Of a stretch of 64,000 bases of DNA, positions 34,815 through 44,321 are shown one piece after another. Positions within the stretch are counted from its first letter, which is position 1. Every line of letters begins with the position of its first letter. This DNA is from Oceanospirillum sediminis. Lineage in GTDB: Bacteria > Pseudomonadota > Gammaproteobacteria > Pseudomonadales > Halomonadaceae. The position numbers and the translations under genes were made by a program. The notes under the pieces are model-generated. The model saw nothing but the letters and a program-made list of their open reading frames with translations. It was not told where the DNA came from and made no database searches. The stretch lies in the NCBI RefSeq assembly GCF_014164585.1, contig NZ_JACJFM010000016.1:1-64000 (forward strand), written 5' to 3'.

Positions 34815-37217
34815 CTACACCAGCGCTCTGGTGTTGTGACTGGTTTTATCGTTTCGGGTGCGCGACTGCTTTTTCAGCAGTAAGCGTGCCAGAGCAGGTA
34901 ACAGGATCAGTGCCCCCAGCATGTTCCAGACAAACATAAAGGTCAGCAGAATCCCCATGTCAGCCTGGAACTTAATGGGCGACCAGGCCCAGGTTGCGAC
35001 GCCGATGCCTAGCGTCAGGCCGGTAAAGGCAACGGCTTTACCTGTGCTTTTCAACGTCAGATAATAGGCCTGATTCAAGTTGAAGCCCTGTTTCAGGAAG
35101 CTCTCCAGACGGCTATAGATGTAAATACCGTAATCAACACCAATACCCACTCCCAGAGCAATTACAGGCAGAGTGGCCACTTTTACGCCAATACCCAGCA
35201 TTGTCATCAGTGCCTGACACAGCACCGACGTCAGAGCCAGAGGAGCAATAATGCAGACCACTGTGCGCCATGAGCGGAAGGTGACAAAGCACAACAGGCT
35301 GACAACACCGTATACCCAGGCCAGCATTTCATACTGAGCGCTTTCGATCACCATATTGGTGGCGGCTTCAACACCAGCATTACCGGCGGCCAGTTTGAAT
35401 TCAACCGCGGTGTCCGGGTTTTGCTGAATATAGTCTTTGGCAAATGCCACTACGCCCGTCAGTGTCTCTGCTTTATGGTCATCCAGGAAGATAACGACGG
35501 GGACCAGGTTACAGGCACTGTTAATCATGCCTGGTGGCACATGCTTTCCACTGGTTGCAGCATTCAGCACATACTGATTGGGTAGCAGTGTAGCCCACTT
35601 AAGACTGCCCTCGTTCATGCCAACAATACCCCGTTTGGCAACATCGACCATGGAAACAACAGATTGTACGCCCGGAGCGCTTTCCATATGCCACTGGAAG
35701 CGTTCAATGCTGGCCAGAGTCTCGTAACTGACACACTGGGCGTCGGCTGTTTTCGCCATAACCACAAAGACATCAGTACTGGTCGAGTAATTCTCGGTAA
35801 TGAAAGCATTATCTTTGTTGTAACGGGAATCTGCCCGGAGCTCCGGAGCACCGGCATCCAGATCACCAATTTTCAGATTCTGGCTGTAATAGCTGCCCAG
35901 AGCAAAAGCGCCGACGGCCAGTAAAATAGCAATGGAGGCTGCTTTCGGCTCGGTAAAACGAGCCAGTAAAGACCAGGCTTTGTCATTTTGCTGACCTGGT
36001 TTCTCTTCTGGTTCTGTTTTGCCATTCACTCCGCTATAGGACAGCAGTACCGGCAACAGCACAAGATTGGTCAGCACGATGGTCGCGACACCGACACTGG
36101 CAGAGATCGCCAGATCCTGAATAACGGCGATATCAATAATCATCAGGGTAACGAAACCCAGGCCATCACTGAACAGGGCAATAAAACCCGGAATATAAAG
36201 GGCTCTGAAGGCCAGGCGAGCAGCCGTTACTTTATCTTGACCTGCACCGGTTTCCTGTGCAATACGGTTAACAACCTGAACACCGTGACTGACAGCAATA
36301 GCGAATACCAGGAAAGGTACCAGCATAGAGTAAGGGTCAAGGCCAAAGCCCAGGCTCTGTAGTAAACCCTGTTGCCAGATAACCGCCACGACGGAACACA
36401 GCAGAGGAATCAGCGTGCTGCGCCAGCAGCGTGAATACAGATAAAGCAAGACCAGGGTAATGCCCAAGGCCACGATAAAGAAGATTGCAACCTGAACAGC
36501 ACCTTCAATCAGATCACCAACGACTTTGGCAAAACCCGTAACATGGATCTTAATGGTGTCTGTCTGATATTTATCGCGTACCAGGTGTTCAATATTTCTG
36601 GATAGCTTCTGATAGTCAATGGGCAGCCCTGTCTGCGGGTCAACGCTGTACAGTGGGGCCAGAATCATAGCCGACTTCATGTCGTTTGCGACCAGAGAAC
36701 CGATAGTACCGGACTTGAGTACATTGGTTCTCAATTGTTGCAGGCTGCTCTCTGAACCATCCCATGTTTTGGGAATCACCGTGCCTCCGACAAAGCCTTC
36801 TTCGGTGACTTCAGTCCAGCGCACATTCGGGCTCCAGATCGACTTAAGTCCAGAACGGTCAATGCCGTTAATGAAAAAAACTTCATCGCTGATCTGTTTT
36901 AGTTTTTCCTGGAACTCTGCCGTAAAAATATCCCCTTCCGTAGTTTCTACTGCAATTCTCAGGCTATTGCCCAGGCCTGTCAGATCTTTTCTGTGTTCCA
37001 GGAAATTGGCGATATAGGGGTGATTGGCCGGAATCATTTTTTCAAAACTGGCATCGACGTCCATCTGAGTGGCCTTCCAGCCCAGAAAAACAGTAGCCAG
37101 CAGACAAAGCAGGATAACCGGCAAACGCATACTGAACAGTGCTTTCTCTACTGCTGCCTCTGAATCTTCCAGAGGATGCATAATATGATGGTCGATGATA
37201 TCGTCACGACGACTCAT
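34815..37217 (-). CDS. RND/MMPL-superfamily exporter of the DUF1302–DUF1329 module
   Basis: 800 aa. Two repeats of a large periplasmic loop plus membrane domain: TM1 near 28–48, periplasmic part to about 225, TM2–6 (230–405), TM7 near 425, second loop to about 625, TM8–12 (630–785). The GTDxA/D-type segments read ISASVGVATIVLTN and ALGVGIGVDYGIYIYSRLE, as in hydrophobe-exporting MMPL proteins. It belongs with the YCF48-like gene 15 bp upstream and, functionally, the divergent DUF1302 and DUF1329 genes. Probably moves a lipid or hydrophobic compound across the inner membrane; substrate unknown. Confidence 0.85.
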   Translation of the reverse strand: MSRRDDIIDHHIMHPLEDSEAAVEKALFSMRLPVILLCLLATVFLGWKATQMDVDASFEKMIPANHPYIANFLEHRKDLTGLGNSLRIAVETTEGDIFTAEFQEKLKQISDEVFFINGIDRSGLKSIWSPNVRWTEVTEEGFVGGTVIPKTWDGSESSLQQLRTNVLKSGTIGSLVANDMKSAMILAPLYSVDPQTGLPIDYQKLSRNIEHLVRDKYQTDTIKIHVTGFAKVVGDLIEGAVQVAIFFIVALGITLVLLYLYSRCWRSTLIPLLCSVVAVIWQQGLLQSLGFGLDPYSMLVPFLVFAIAVSHGVQVVNRIAQETGAGQDKVTAARLAFRALYIPGFIALFSDGLGFVTLMIIDIAVIQDLAISASVGVATIVLTNLVLLPVLLSYSGVNGKTEPEEKPGQQNDKAWSLLARFTEPKAASIAILLAVGAFALGSYYSQNLKIGDLDAGAPELRADSRYNKDNAFITENYSTSTDVFVVMAKTADAQCVSYETLASIERFQWHMESAPGVQSVVSMVDVAKRGIVGMNEGSLKWATLLPNQYVLNAATSGKHVPPGMINSACNLVPVVIFLDDHKAETLTGVVAFAKDYIQQNPDTAVEFKLAAGNAGVEAATNMVIESAQYEMLAWVYGVVSLLCFVTFRSWRTVVCIIAPLALTSVLCQALMTMLGIGVKVATLPVIALGVGIGVDYGIYIYSRLESFLKQGFNLNQAYYLTLKSTGKAVAFTGLTLGIGVATWAWSPIKFQADMGILLTFMFVWNMLGALILLPALARLLLKKQSRTRNDKTSHNTRALV

Positions 37218-37232
37218 GGGATCTCCTCCGAA

Positions 37233-38588
37233 TTATTGTTTCTGATGCTGGCGGGCGGTTTGATCCACAGGCCAGTTAATCAGACGAATACCACCCAGTC
37301 CGGTCAGAGCCAGTAAGTTGTCACTGACTTTCAGGCCTGAGCTGATAGGCAAAGAGCGAGGCAGACGGATACGTTGTAGTTCTGGTTTTGTCTGATGGTT
37401 GCTCTGTTTCAGATCCGCTTGCCAGACAGAGCCTGAACCACCCAGCAGAATTAACTGGTCTGCAGTGGCAATAGCGTTCATGACTGATTCTTTACCCGGA
37501 ACATCCAGTGCGTGCCAGCTGTCCCCCTGATCATAGGAGATAAAAGCATTGCCTCGCAGGCCATAAGCGATCACGGCATTATGTTGTGCCAGCCACTGAA
37601 AGCCGAAAAAAGACCCTTCATAAGGCGAATCCAGCCGGAGCCAGTCTGCACCTGCGTTATCCGAACGGTACAGAGTGCCTGCTTCGCCCGCCATAAACAG
37701 GGTATCTCCGGATAACTGACCAATACTGTTAAAGTGGAAGCCATCCGGGTTCGGGACTCTGGACATCGCAGGTTGCCAGCTTTGTCCGCCATCGGTGGTA
37801 TGGAAGATCATGCCATAAGCACCAACAACCCAGCCCTGGTTGCGATCTTTAAACCAGACGCTGAGCAGAGGTTTACCGGCTCCCTCTTCTGTTGCAACCT
37901 GAGCATCTTCCAGTTTGAATTCCAGTTCCTCCAGCACCAGTTCGGCATCTTCTCGGGCGATATCGTCCAGTTGATCCAGGCTGTTTTCCAGAGACTGTTT
38001 TTCCTGTTCATAGAAACGAAGGGTCATGTGATTAATCTGATGGCCATCCAGTTGCAGCTTCCAGCTTGAACCGCCATCACTGGTATGGAGTACAACACCG
38101 CCATGACCTGTTGCCCAGCCATGCTGTTCATCAACAAACCATAGGTCTGTCAGGGCTGTGCTGACTGGTGTAGCAATCTGCTGCCAGCTCATACCCTGAT
38201 CTATTGAACGAAGAATATACCCCCTGTCACCTGCTGCCAGCAGAGCGGGGCCTGCTCGGGTGATATCCAGCATTAAGGCTTTACTGGCCTTTGTGGATAT
38301 ACCAGAAGCTTGTTGAACTCTATCGGTACTGGCGTGAGTAACCGGGGGAGTAATCATTGCCATCAGCGCTGCCGTGATTCCCAGAATACGGGCCGCAGAG
38401 CCTGTTTTGCGTAAAGCATGAGAGATAAACCGGACCGGTGAAGCAACATGGCCCGGAGTTTTTCGACAGACAGGGCGACAAAGTACACTGTCAGTATTCT
38501 GAGTATGATATCTGCTTTCTGGTATCCGGAACGGCTGACCGGAGTCAGAATCAGGCCGCGAGCGTGCTACACGGAGAAGATCAGTCAT
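37233..38588 (-). CDS. YCF48/BNR-repeat periplasmic protein
   Basis: 451 aa. About 60 basic residues precede a hydrophobic stretch (RILGITAALMAMITPPVTHA), an unusually late signal sequence. The mature part is a beta-propeller with BNR/YCF48 repeats: GYILRSIDQGMSWQQI, GVVLHTSDGGSSWKL, GMIFHTTDGGQSWQP, GTLYRSDNAGADWLRL and NAFISYDQGDSWHAL. A coiled-coil insert (EQEKQSLENSLDQLDDIAREDAEL) interrupts the propeller. ATG 38588 or 38612 are possible; neither has a strong ribosome site. Similar propellers accompany RND exporters with DUF1302/DUF1329 in Pseudomonas. Probably an assembly or periplasmic scaffold factor. Confidence 0.78.
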   Translation of the reverse strand: MTDLLRVARSRPDSDSGQPFRIPESRYHTQNTDSVLCRPVCRKTPGHVASPVRFISHALRKTGSAARILGITAALMAMITPPVTHASTDRVQQASGISTKASKALMLDITRAGPALLAAGDRGYILRSIDQGMSWQQIATPVSTALTDLWFVDEQHGWATGHGGVVLHTSDGGSSWKLQLDGHQINHMTLRFYEQEKQSLENSLDQLDDIAREDAELVLEELEFKLEDAQVATEEGAGKPLLSVWFKDRNQGWVVGAYGMIFHTTDGGQSWQPAMSRVPNPDGFHFNSIGQLSGDTLFMAGEAGTLYRSDNAGADWLRLDSPYEGSFFGFQWLAQHNAVIAYGLRGNAFISYDQGDSWHALDVPGKESVMNAIATADQLILLGGSGSVWQADLKQSNHQTKPELQRIRLPRSLPISSGLKVSDNLLALTGLGGIRLINWPVDQTARQHQKQ

Positions 38589-38740
38589 ATATGTAAACCT
38601 GATTATTATCATTATTTTTTTGAGGCCACCTTACATCTCTGTTATCTGAAGTGATCTGTGGTCAGCAGCCAGATAACAGACATGGGGCAGCCCAGGCGAG
38701 AGTGCTTAGCATAGGTGTAGTAAGAAAGAATAGCGGACTC

Positions 38741-38782
38741 TTTACACGCCAGTTTGTTATCTTTAAGGCAAACGAATGTTTG
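38741..38782 (+). promoter_or_regulatory. Second PsrA operator in the DUF1302/YCF48 divergent region
   Basis: CAAACGAATGTTTG (38769–38782) is the exact reverse complement of the operator at 27674–27687. It sits at the end of a promoter-like TTTACA (38741–38746), 17 bp, TAAGGC (38764–38769), the same geometry as at psrA, and points towards DUF1302. Control by PsrA is inference from this match. The whole gap 38589–39011 holds no larger gene. Confidence 0.7.
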
Positions 38783-38807
38783 AAAAAGGTCGCAGGAGAT
38801 AATAATA

Positions 38808-38870
38808 ATGGAATTTGCAGATATAAGTTTGGCGCTCAGGGATTCCAGTATCCCGCAAGGGCTGACATAA
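38808..38870 (+). CDS. Possible 20-residue leader ORF upstream of DUF1302
   Basis: ATG 38808 follows GGAG (38795–38798) by 9 bp and the frame closes at TAA 38868–38870. It would encode MEFADISLALRDSS… (20 aa) in the leader of the DUF1302 transcript. May be a leader peptide or chance; no homology can be judged at this length. Confidence 0.3.
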   Translation: MEFADISLALRDSSIPQGLT

Positions 38871-39011
38871 CATGCGAAGGACAGCAACCAGTCAGGTCTG
38901 CTTTCTGAAGACAACGGCAGCGTTTCTGACTGCTATGATCAATAGGCAATCAGTTGACTGGTACCCAATAAATCTAATTTAGCTGAACACCTTAACCAGG
39001 TTGGAATCTCT

Positions 39012-40826
39012 ATGAGCCAGAATAATAACAACAACATCCGGGAGCCAGGCTTCCGAACCGCCGGAATCAGAAGAACACCTGTCAGTGCAGCCGTTGTTGC
39101 GGCGATTATCAGTGGTTCTTTTCTCGCCAATGCAGCGCATGCTGCGAATTTCACTTTGGGGGAAGTGGAAGGGAACTTCACTTCTCAGCTGTCACTGGGT
39201 GCCAGCTGGAGGATGGAAGACCCTTCTAAAGATCTGTATGCGCCAGGTAATGGTGGCAATGCAGGCAGAAGTAACACCTCCGATGATGCCACTCAGAACT
39301 TTAAGAAGGGAGAGACATTTTCACAGATCTTTAAAGGATCTCATGATCTGGAGCTGAATTATCAGAACTTTGGGGCTTTTGTTCGTGCTAAGTACTGGTA
39401 TGACGCTGAGCTGAATGATGGCCGCCGCGAGCATGGTCATCTGGGCAATAACTACCAGTCAGGGGCTAAGCTGAACGATTCTGGTTTCAGTGACTATGCC
39501 AAATTTTCTGGCTTCGAATTAATGGATGCCTTTGTCTATGGTTCCTTTGAACTGGGTGACAAACCTCTGGATCTGCGTTTAGGTAAGCAGGTTGTAAGCT
39601 GGGGTGAAAGTACCTTTATTCAGGGTGGTGTTAACTCTATTAACCCGGTTGATGTATCCGCTTTCCGTCGTCCGGGCGCTGAAGTTAAAGAAGGCCTGTT
39701 ACCGGTTAATATGCTGTACGGAAATTTGGGCGTAACCGATAACCTGAGTATGGAAGGTTTTTATCAGCTTGACTGGGCTAAAACCGAAATTGATGGTTGT
39801 GGTACTTATTTCTCAACCGCTGACTTCGCTGCAGACGGCTGTAATGGTGTGACCTTTGCCTCTAGTATGCCGGATGAAATGAACCTGCTGGTGCCAGGTG
39901 CGAAACTGTCCCGTAAAGCGGATGATGAAGCACAGGATGATGGTCAGTTTGGTCTGGCATTCCGCTATTACGCTGAACAGGTTGATACCGAGTTTGGCGC
40001 TTACTATCTGAACTACCACAGTCGCTCGCCTTATATTAATGGTTTCCGTTCCAGCACAGGTCCTAACTCTCTGGCTCTGGCCCAGACACCAGATCTGGAC
40101 TTCGATGGTTCATACCAGATTGCATTCCCGGAAGATATTCAGGTCTTTGGTCTGAGTGCCGCAACTAATGTTGGTTCATGGGCTGTATCCGGTGAAATCA
40201 GCTACCGTCCTGATATGCCGATTCAGATTAATGGTAATGACCTGCTGTTCAGTCTGTTGTCTGACGGTATGACGGGTATGGGGGCTGCTGATGACCTGCT
40301 GCCGACTACGGCGCCAGGGTCTGCTGTTAAAGGCTATGACAAATATGATGTGGTTCAGCTGCAAAGTACCGGTGTGAAATTTTTTGATCAGGTGCTGGGT
40401 GCCAGTCGTCTGAGCCTGGTCAGTGAAGTAGGTTTCATCTTCATCAATGACTTTGATAATGCAGAAAAAGGTGGTCACCGTTACGGCCGTAACTCTGTAT
40501 TCGGTACGGCGGCACCGGGTGTTGGCGATGGTTTCGTAACTGATTTCTCCTGGGGTTACCGTATGCGCGCCAACCTGAGATACAGTGATGTATTTGCCGG
40601 TGTGAACCTGACACCTTCTATTGCCTGGTCTCATGATGTTAAAGGTTATTCTCCTGCACCTGCTCAGCAGTTTAACGAAGGACGCAGAGCTGTCAGCCTG
40701 GGGCTGAAAGCAGACTACATGGATACTTATACTGCCAGTATCTCTTACACCAGCTACTTTGGTGGTGACTTTAATGAGCTGAAAGATCGTGACTTTATGG
40801 CACTGAATCTGGGCGTATCTTTCTGA
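39012..40826 (+). CDS. DUF1302 outer-membrane beta-barrel protein
   Basis: 604 aa. Signal peptide with a long polar n-region, hydrophobic core SAAVVAAIISGSFLANAAHA, then a barrel of alternating strands: GEVEGNFTSQLSLGASWRMEDP, FGAFVRAKYWYDAEL, LRLGKQVVSWGESTFIQGGVNSINPVDVSAFRRPG (the most conserved DUF1302 segment) and a C-terminal strand ending in Phe (FMALNLGVSF). Probably the outer-membrane component of the module. It is co-transcribed with DUF1329 (22-bp gap) and divergent from YCF48–RND. Confidence 0.87.
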   Translation: MSQNNNNNIREPGFRTAGIRRTPVSAAVVAAIISGSFLANAAHAANFTLGEVEGNFTSQLSLGASWRMEDPSKDLYAPGNGGNAGRSNTSDDATQNFKKGETFSQIFKGSHDLELNYQNFGAFVRAKYWYDAELNDGRREHGHLGNNYQSGAKLNDSGFSDYAKFSGFELMDAFVYGSFELGDKPLDLRLGKQVVSWGESTFIQGGVNSINPVDVSAFRRPGAEVKEGLLPVNMLYGNLGVTDNLSMEGFYQLDWAKTEIDGCGTYFSTADFAADGCNGVTFASSMPDEMNLLVPGAKLSRKADDEAQDDGQFGLAFRYYAEQVDTEFGAYYLNYHSRSPYINGFRSSTGPNSLALAQTPDLDFDGSYQIAFPEDIQVFGLSAATNVGSWAVSGEISYRPDMPIQINGNDLLFSLLSDGMTGMGAADDLLPTTAPGSAVKGYDKYDVVQLQSTGVKFFDQVLGASRLSLVSEVGFIFINDFDNAEKGGHRYGRNSVFGTAAPGVGDGFVTDFSWGYRMRANLRYSDVFAGVNLTPSIAWSHDVKGYSPAPAQQFNEGRRAVSLGLKADYMDTYTASISYTSYFGGDFNELKDRDFMALNLGVSF

Positions 40827-40848
40827 GGCAGGTTTTGCAGAGGTTTAT

Positions 40849-42216
40849 ATGACAATGTTTAAAAAGAATAAAATTGTAAAAGCACTTTTTATGTCAGGTC
40901 TTTTGACTGCAGGCTCCATAGCAGGCACAGCTCTGGCAGCCGTCAGCGAATCAGAAGCGGCTAAGCTGGGGCAGGAACTGACCTGGGTAGGTGCTGAGAA
41001 AGCAGCCAATGCAGATGGTTCTATCCCTGCCTGGGATGGTGGCATTAAAAATCTGACAGAGGGAACAGATCCTTTTGCCGGTGAACAGCCTCTGTTCACG
41101 ATTACGGCACAGAATATGGCTCAGTATAAAGACAAGCTGTCGGCGGGTCAGATCGCCCTGTTCGAAAAGTACCCTGATACTTATAAAATGCCGGTCTATC
41201 AGAGCCACCGTACGGCATACTTCCCACAGAAGGTCTATGATCTGGCGAAGAAAAACGCCATTCAGACTGAGCTGGCTGAAGGCGGTAATGGCTTAGTAAA
41301 TTTTGATGAAACGATTCCTTTTGCTATTCCTCAGAACGGTCTGGAAGTGATCTGGAATCATATTACCCGTTATCGCGGTGGTTCGGTTGAAAGAACGATG
41401 GCTGTTGCACCCGTGCACCAGAATGGTGATTTTACGACCTACCGGATTCAGGACAAGCTGGTATGGCCTCACTATCTGACCGACGGCTATAAAGAAGATA
41501 AAGACAGCAATATGCTGTTCTACTTCACCATGAAAGTTCTGGCACCAGCTCGTCTGACCGGTAACGTACTGTTAGTGCATGAAACCCTGAACCAGGTAAA
41601 AGAAGCCCGTAAGTCCTGGGTGTACAACGCAGGTCAGCGTCGTGTACGCCGTGCCCCTCAGGTTTCTTATGATGGTCCGGGCTTTGCGGCAGACGGTCAG
41701 CGTACCTCGGATAATTTTGATATGTTTAATGGTGCTCCGGATAAGTATGACTGGAAGCTGATTGGCAAACAGGAAATGTATATTCCATACAATGCCTTTA
41801 AGCTGGCATCTAAGGACCTGACGTACAAAGATATCCTGATGCCAGGTCACCTGAATCCTGAAAACACCCGTTATGAGCTGCACAGGGTCTGGGTTATCGA
41901 AGCGGATCTGAAAGACGGCGAGCGTCATATCTACGCTAAACGTCGTATGTATATCGACGAAGATTCCTGGCAGGCTGCAGTCGTTGACCACTACGATGGT
42001 CGTGGTGAACTATGGCGTGTGGCTGAAGCACATAAAGTACAGTATAAGTCAGGTGACGCACCCTGGTATGCTATGGAGACTCTGCATGATCTGCAGTCTG
42101 GCCGTTACCTGACCACAGGTATGACCAACGAGGAATCCGTAGGACTGGATTTTGGCATCAAAGCTAAGCACTCAGACTTTACCCCTGCTGCAATTCGCCG
42201 TGAGGGTAAGCGTTAA
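40849..42216 (+). CDS. DUF1329 periplasmic (LolB-like) protein
   Basis: 455 aa. Signal peptide ALFMSGLLTAGSIAGTALA cleaved before AVSESEAAKLGQELTWVGAEKAANADGSIPAWDGGI, the standard DUF1329 start. The mature part is beta-rich with YRGGSVERTMAVAPV, RVRRAPQVSYDGPGFAADGQRTSDNFDMFNGAPDKYDWKL and YELHRVWVIEADLKDGERHIYAKRRMYIDEDSW. The fold resembles LolA/LolB lipoprotein carriers, so it may shuttle a hydrophobic cargo between the RND exporter and the DUF1302 barrel. A strong terminator follows. Confidence 0.87.
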   Translation: MTMFKKNKIVKALFMSGLLTAGSIAGTALAAVSESEAAKLGQELTWVGAEKAANADGSIPAWDGGIKNLTEGTDPFAGEQPLFTITAQNMAQYKDKLSAGQIALFEKYPDTYKMPVYQSHRTAYFPQKVYDLAKKNAIQTELAEGGNGLVNFDETIPFAIPQNGLEVIWNHITRYRGGSVERTMAVAPVHQNGDFTTYRIQDKLVWPHYLTDGYKEDKDSNMLFYFTMKVLAPARLTGNVLLVHETLNQVKEARKSWVYNAGQRRVRRAPQVSYDGPGFAADGQRTSDNFDMFNGAPDKYDWKLIGKQEMYIPYNAFKLASKDLTYKDILMPGHLNPENTRYELHRVWVIEADLKDGERHIYAKRRMYIDEDSWQAAVVDHYDGRGELWRVAEAHKVQYKSGDAPWYAMETLHDLQSGRYLTTGMTNEESVGLDFGIKAKHSDFTPAAIRREGKR

Positions 42217-42251
42217 TGCTTAACTGATTTCCCCTCTCTGCTCTGCCTTGA

Positions 42252-42276
42252 CCCCGGTTTTTAGCCGGGGTTTTTT
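42252..42276 (+). terminator. Terminator after DUF1329
   Basis: CCCCGG (42252–42257) and CCGGGG (42265–42270), 7-nt loop, then T6. Confidence 0.9.
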
Positions 42277-42478
42277 GTCTATCTGGTAAAGCCTCAATCC
42301 TGTCTGAAAGAAGGTTAATACGAATGGCGCAAGGGCGTCATTACTCAATGGTTGGTCTTAAGGATGCTCTTCTGCTGTGTCTCTCGTAGCCCGATGATCA
42401 TCTGACTCAGCATTGAGAGCTATCTTGATAGTGATTTTTGTGAGCATATGCCGAAAAACGTTCAACCCTTTGCCGGGT

Positions 42479-43735
42479 CTACCGCTGACGCCGTTTATCA
42501 GCTCTTACTTTGCTGCCTTTATTCTGCCCCAGTGCCCTGGCACGCAGTGATTTTTTTGAAGGTTTGCGTTTTCCTCTGTCAGCTTCTTCCTGTGCCATGA
42601 AGTCAGGCTCAAAGCCTGCGAACCATTGCATAAGGAATTCTTCGCCGGTGAGTGTTTTTACCTCTTCAAACAGGTATTTTTCTTTATGAGAGACCAAAGA
42701 TACAGCAACGCCGGTTTGCCCGGCACGGCCAGTACGGCCAATACGATGTATATAGTCTTCGGCATTGTATGGCAGTTCAAAATTAATGACGTATTGCAGC
42801 TCTTTAATATCCAGGCCACGGGCTGCAACGTCGGTGGCCACAAGCGCCCGCACTTTACCGTTTTTAAACTCCTCTAATCCCCTATCACGGGCTCCCTGGG
42901 ACTTATCACCGTGAACCGCGACAGCTTTGATGCCATCTTTGGCTAATTCTTTTACCAGTTCATCCACCGCTTGTTTGGTGCGGGTAAAAATCAGTACCTG
43001 TTGCCAATTATTTGAGCCAATCAGGTAGGCAAGCATCGCAGCCTTTCGCTGAGTATCCACTTCATAAAAGCGTTGTTCAATTTTTTCTGCCGTGGCGTTA
43101 CGTTCGGCGACCTCAATCAGTTTGGGTGCATTTAAGATGGTTTTACTCAGGGCAAATACATCATCATTAAAGGTGGCAGAGAAAAATAAAGTCTGGTGAG
43201 TGTCAGGAAGGCGCTTCAGGATGCGATTAATATCCGTGATAAAACCCATGTCCAGCATCCTATCGGCTTCGTCGAGTACCAGGGTTTCAATGTGGCTTAA
43301 ATCGATCAGTTCTTTGATGACCAGTTCAAGTAATCGCCCCGGGGTTGCTACCAGTACATCACAACCCTTGTTGAGTGCTTCAATCTGAGGGTTAATGCTT
43401 GCACCGCCATAGGCAACTACGATGTTAAGCTCTGAATCCTGGCTGTATTTCAGGAAGCTTTTATATACTTGCTGTGCCAGCTCGCGTGTTGGTGTAAGCA
43501 CTAATACACGTATGGCTTTTTCGCTATTCTGATTGAGTCGTGTCAGATCTCGATGAATCAAAGGTAATGCAAAGGCCGCTGTTTTACCGGTGCCAGTTTG
43601 TGCCCCGGCTAAAACATCATGGCCTGCCAGCACCTCTGGTATAGCTTTCAGCTGAATCGGTGTAGGTGTCTGATAGCCAAGGGATTCTAATACTGCCAAT
43701 AAATCTGAATGCAAACTAAGAGATGCAAAACTCAT
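42479..43735 (-). CDS. rhlE: RhlE-type DEAD-box RNA helicase
   Basis: 418 aa. All DEAD-box motifs are present: GYQTPTPIQ (Q), AQTGTGKTA (I), PTRELAQQV (Ia), GGAS, ATPGRLLEL (Ib), VLDEADRMLDMGF (II), FFSATF (III), VLIFTRTK (IV), VATDVAARGLDI (V) and YIHRIGRTGRAG (VI). The basic C-terminal tail (RGKRKPSKKSLRARALGQNKG…DKRRQR) is short, as in RhlE. Unwinds structured RNA in ribosome assembly or mRNA decay. The A-residue TLVLDEADRM spacing fits RhlE rather than SrmB. Monocistronic. Confidence 0.9.
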   Translation of the reverse strand: MSFASLSLHSDLLAVLESLGYQTPTPIQLKAIPEVLAGHDVLAGAQTGTGKTAAFALPLIHRDLTRLNQNSEKAIRVLVLTPTRELAQQVYKSFLKYSQDSELNIVVAYGGASINPQIEALNKGCDVLVATPGRLLELVIKELIDLSHIETLVLDEADRMLDMGFITDINRILKRLPDTHQTLFFSATFNDDVFALSKTILNAPKLIEVAERNATAEKIEQRFYEVDTQRKAAMLAYLIGSNNWQQVLIFTRTKQAVDELVKELAKDGIKAVAVHGDKSQGARDRGLEEFKNGKVRALVATDVAARGLDIKELQYVINFELPYNAEDYIHRIGRTGRAGQTGVAVSLVSHKEKYLFEEVKTLTGEEFLMQWFAGFEPDFMAQEEADRGKRKPSKKSLRARALGQNKGSKVRADKRRQR

Positions 43736-43838
43736 AACCAGACACCTGAAAAAATTAAGATAGTGGATTGTAACACTGAACGCTTAAAAGTCTGATTGAG
43801 TCCCTGAAAACAGGGGTAAACCCTGCAGCCATTTCTTC

Positions 43839-44009
43839 CTATTTATGCTCTTTGGCTTTTTTATAGGCTTCCTGGCTGATGGCTACCGTTTCTGCTGTGT
43901 TGCCTGGCATACGTGGTGTTGCTTCGGGAGTTTCCATTTTTGTACCCGTTGAGTTTACTGCTTTGTATTGACTGGATTTAAACAATTGAGATGGGCTGGA
44001 TATCCGCAT
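43839..44009 (-). CDS. Small hypothetical protein
   Basis: 56 aa. Start ATG 44009 is set by AGGAG 7–8 bp upstream; a longer frame reaches 44063. Polar, Ser/Thr-rich and probably disordered (SPSQLFKSSQYKAVNSTGTK; PEATPRMPGNTAETVAISQ), ending in a basic helix EAYKKAKEHK. No known family. Hairpin CCCTG/CAGGG (43802–43815) lies just downstream. The 312 bp from 44010 to 44321 are AT-rich and hold only promoter-like sequence for the divergent binding protein. Confidence 0.5.
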   Translation of the reverse strand: MRISSPSQLFKSSQYKAVNSTGTKMETPEATPRMPGNTAETVAISQEAYKKAKEHK

Positions 44010-44321
44010 AAAAAATACTCCTGAATGGTTAATGATATCTACCTTGTCATATTTGTCTGGCAAAAGCTAAGTCAATCGGGTTGATCGTTGGCCGTTTTCA
44101 ATATAGTGGCAGAGATGGGGCCCTTGTCAGGTTCTGCTCTGTTTAAAGGGGAGCATTATATTGTATGTGTGGCTTAACAGAATTTGTCATAAGCAATAGT
44201 CATTAGATCAATATCATTTTTTTTTGTAACTTTATGTGATTAAATGCAATAAATTAACATTAGAGCAAATAGATTAATCATATAACTCAATTTGTCAGCA
44301 GATATTCGAGTGATAGCAAGA

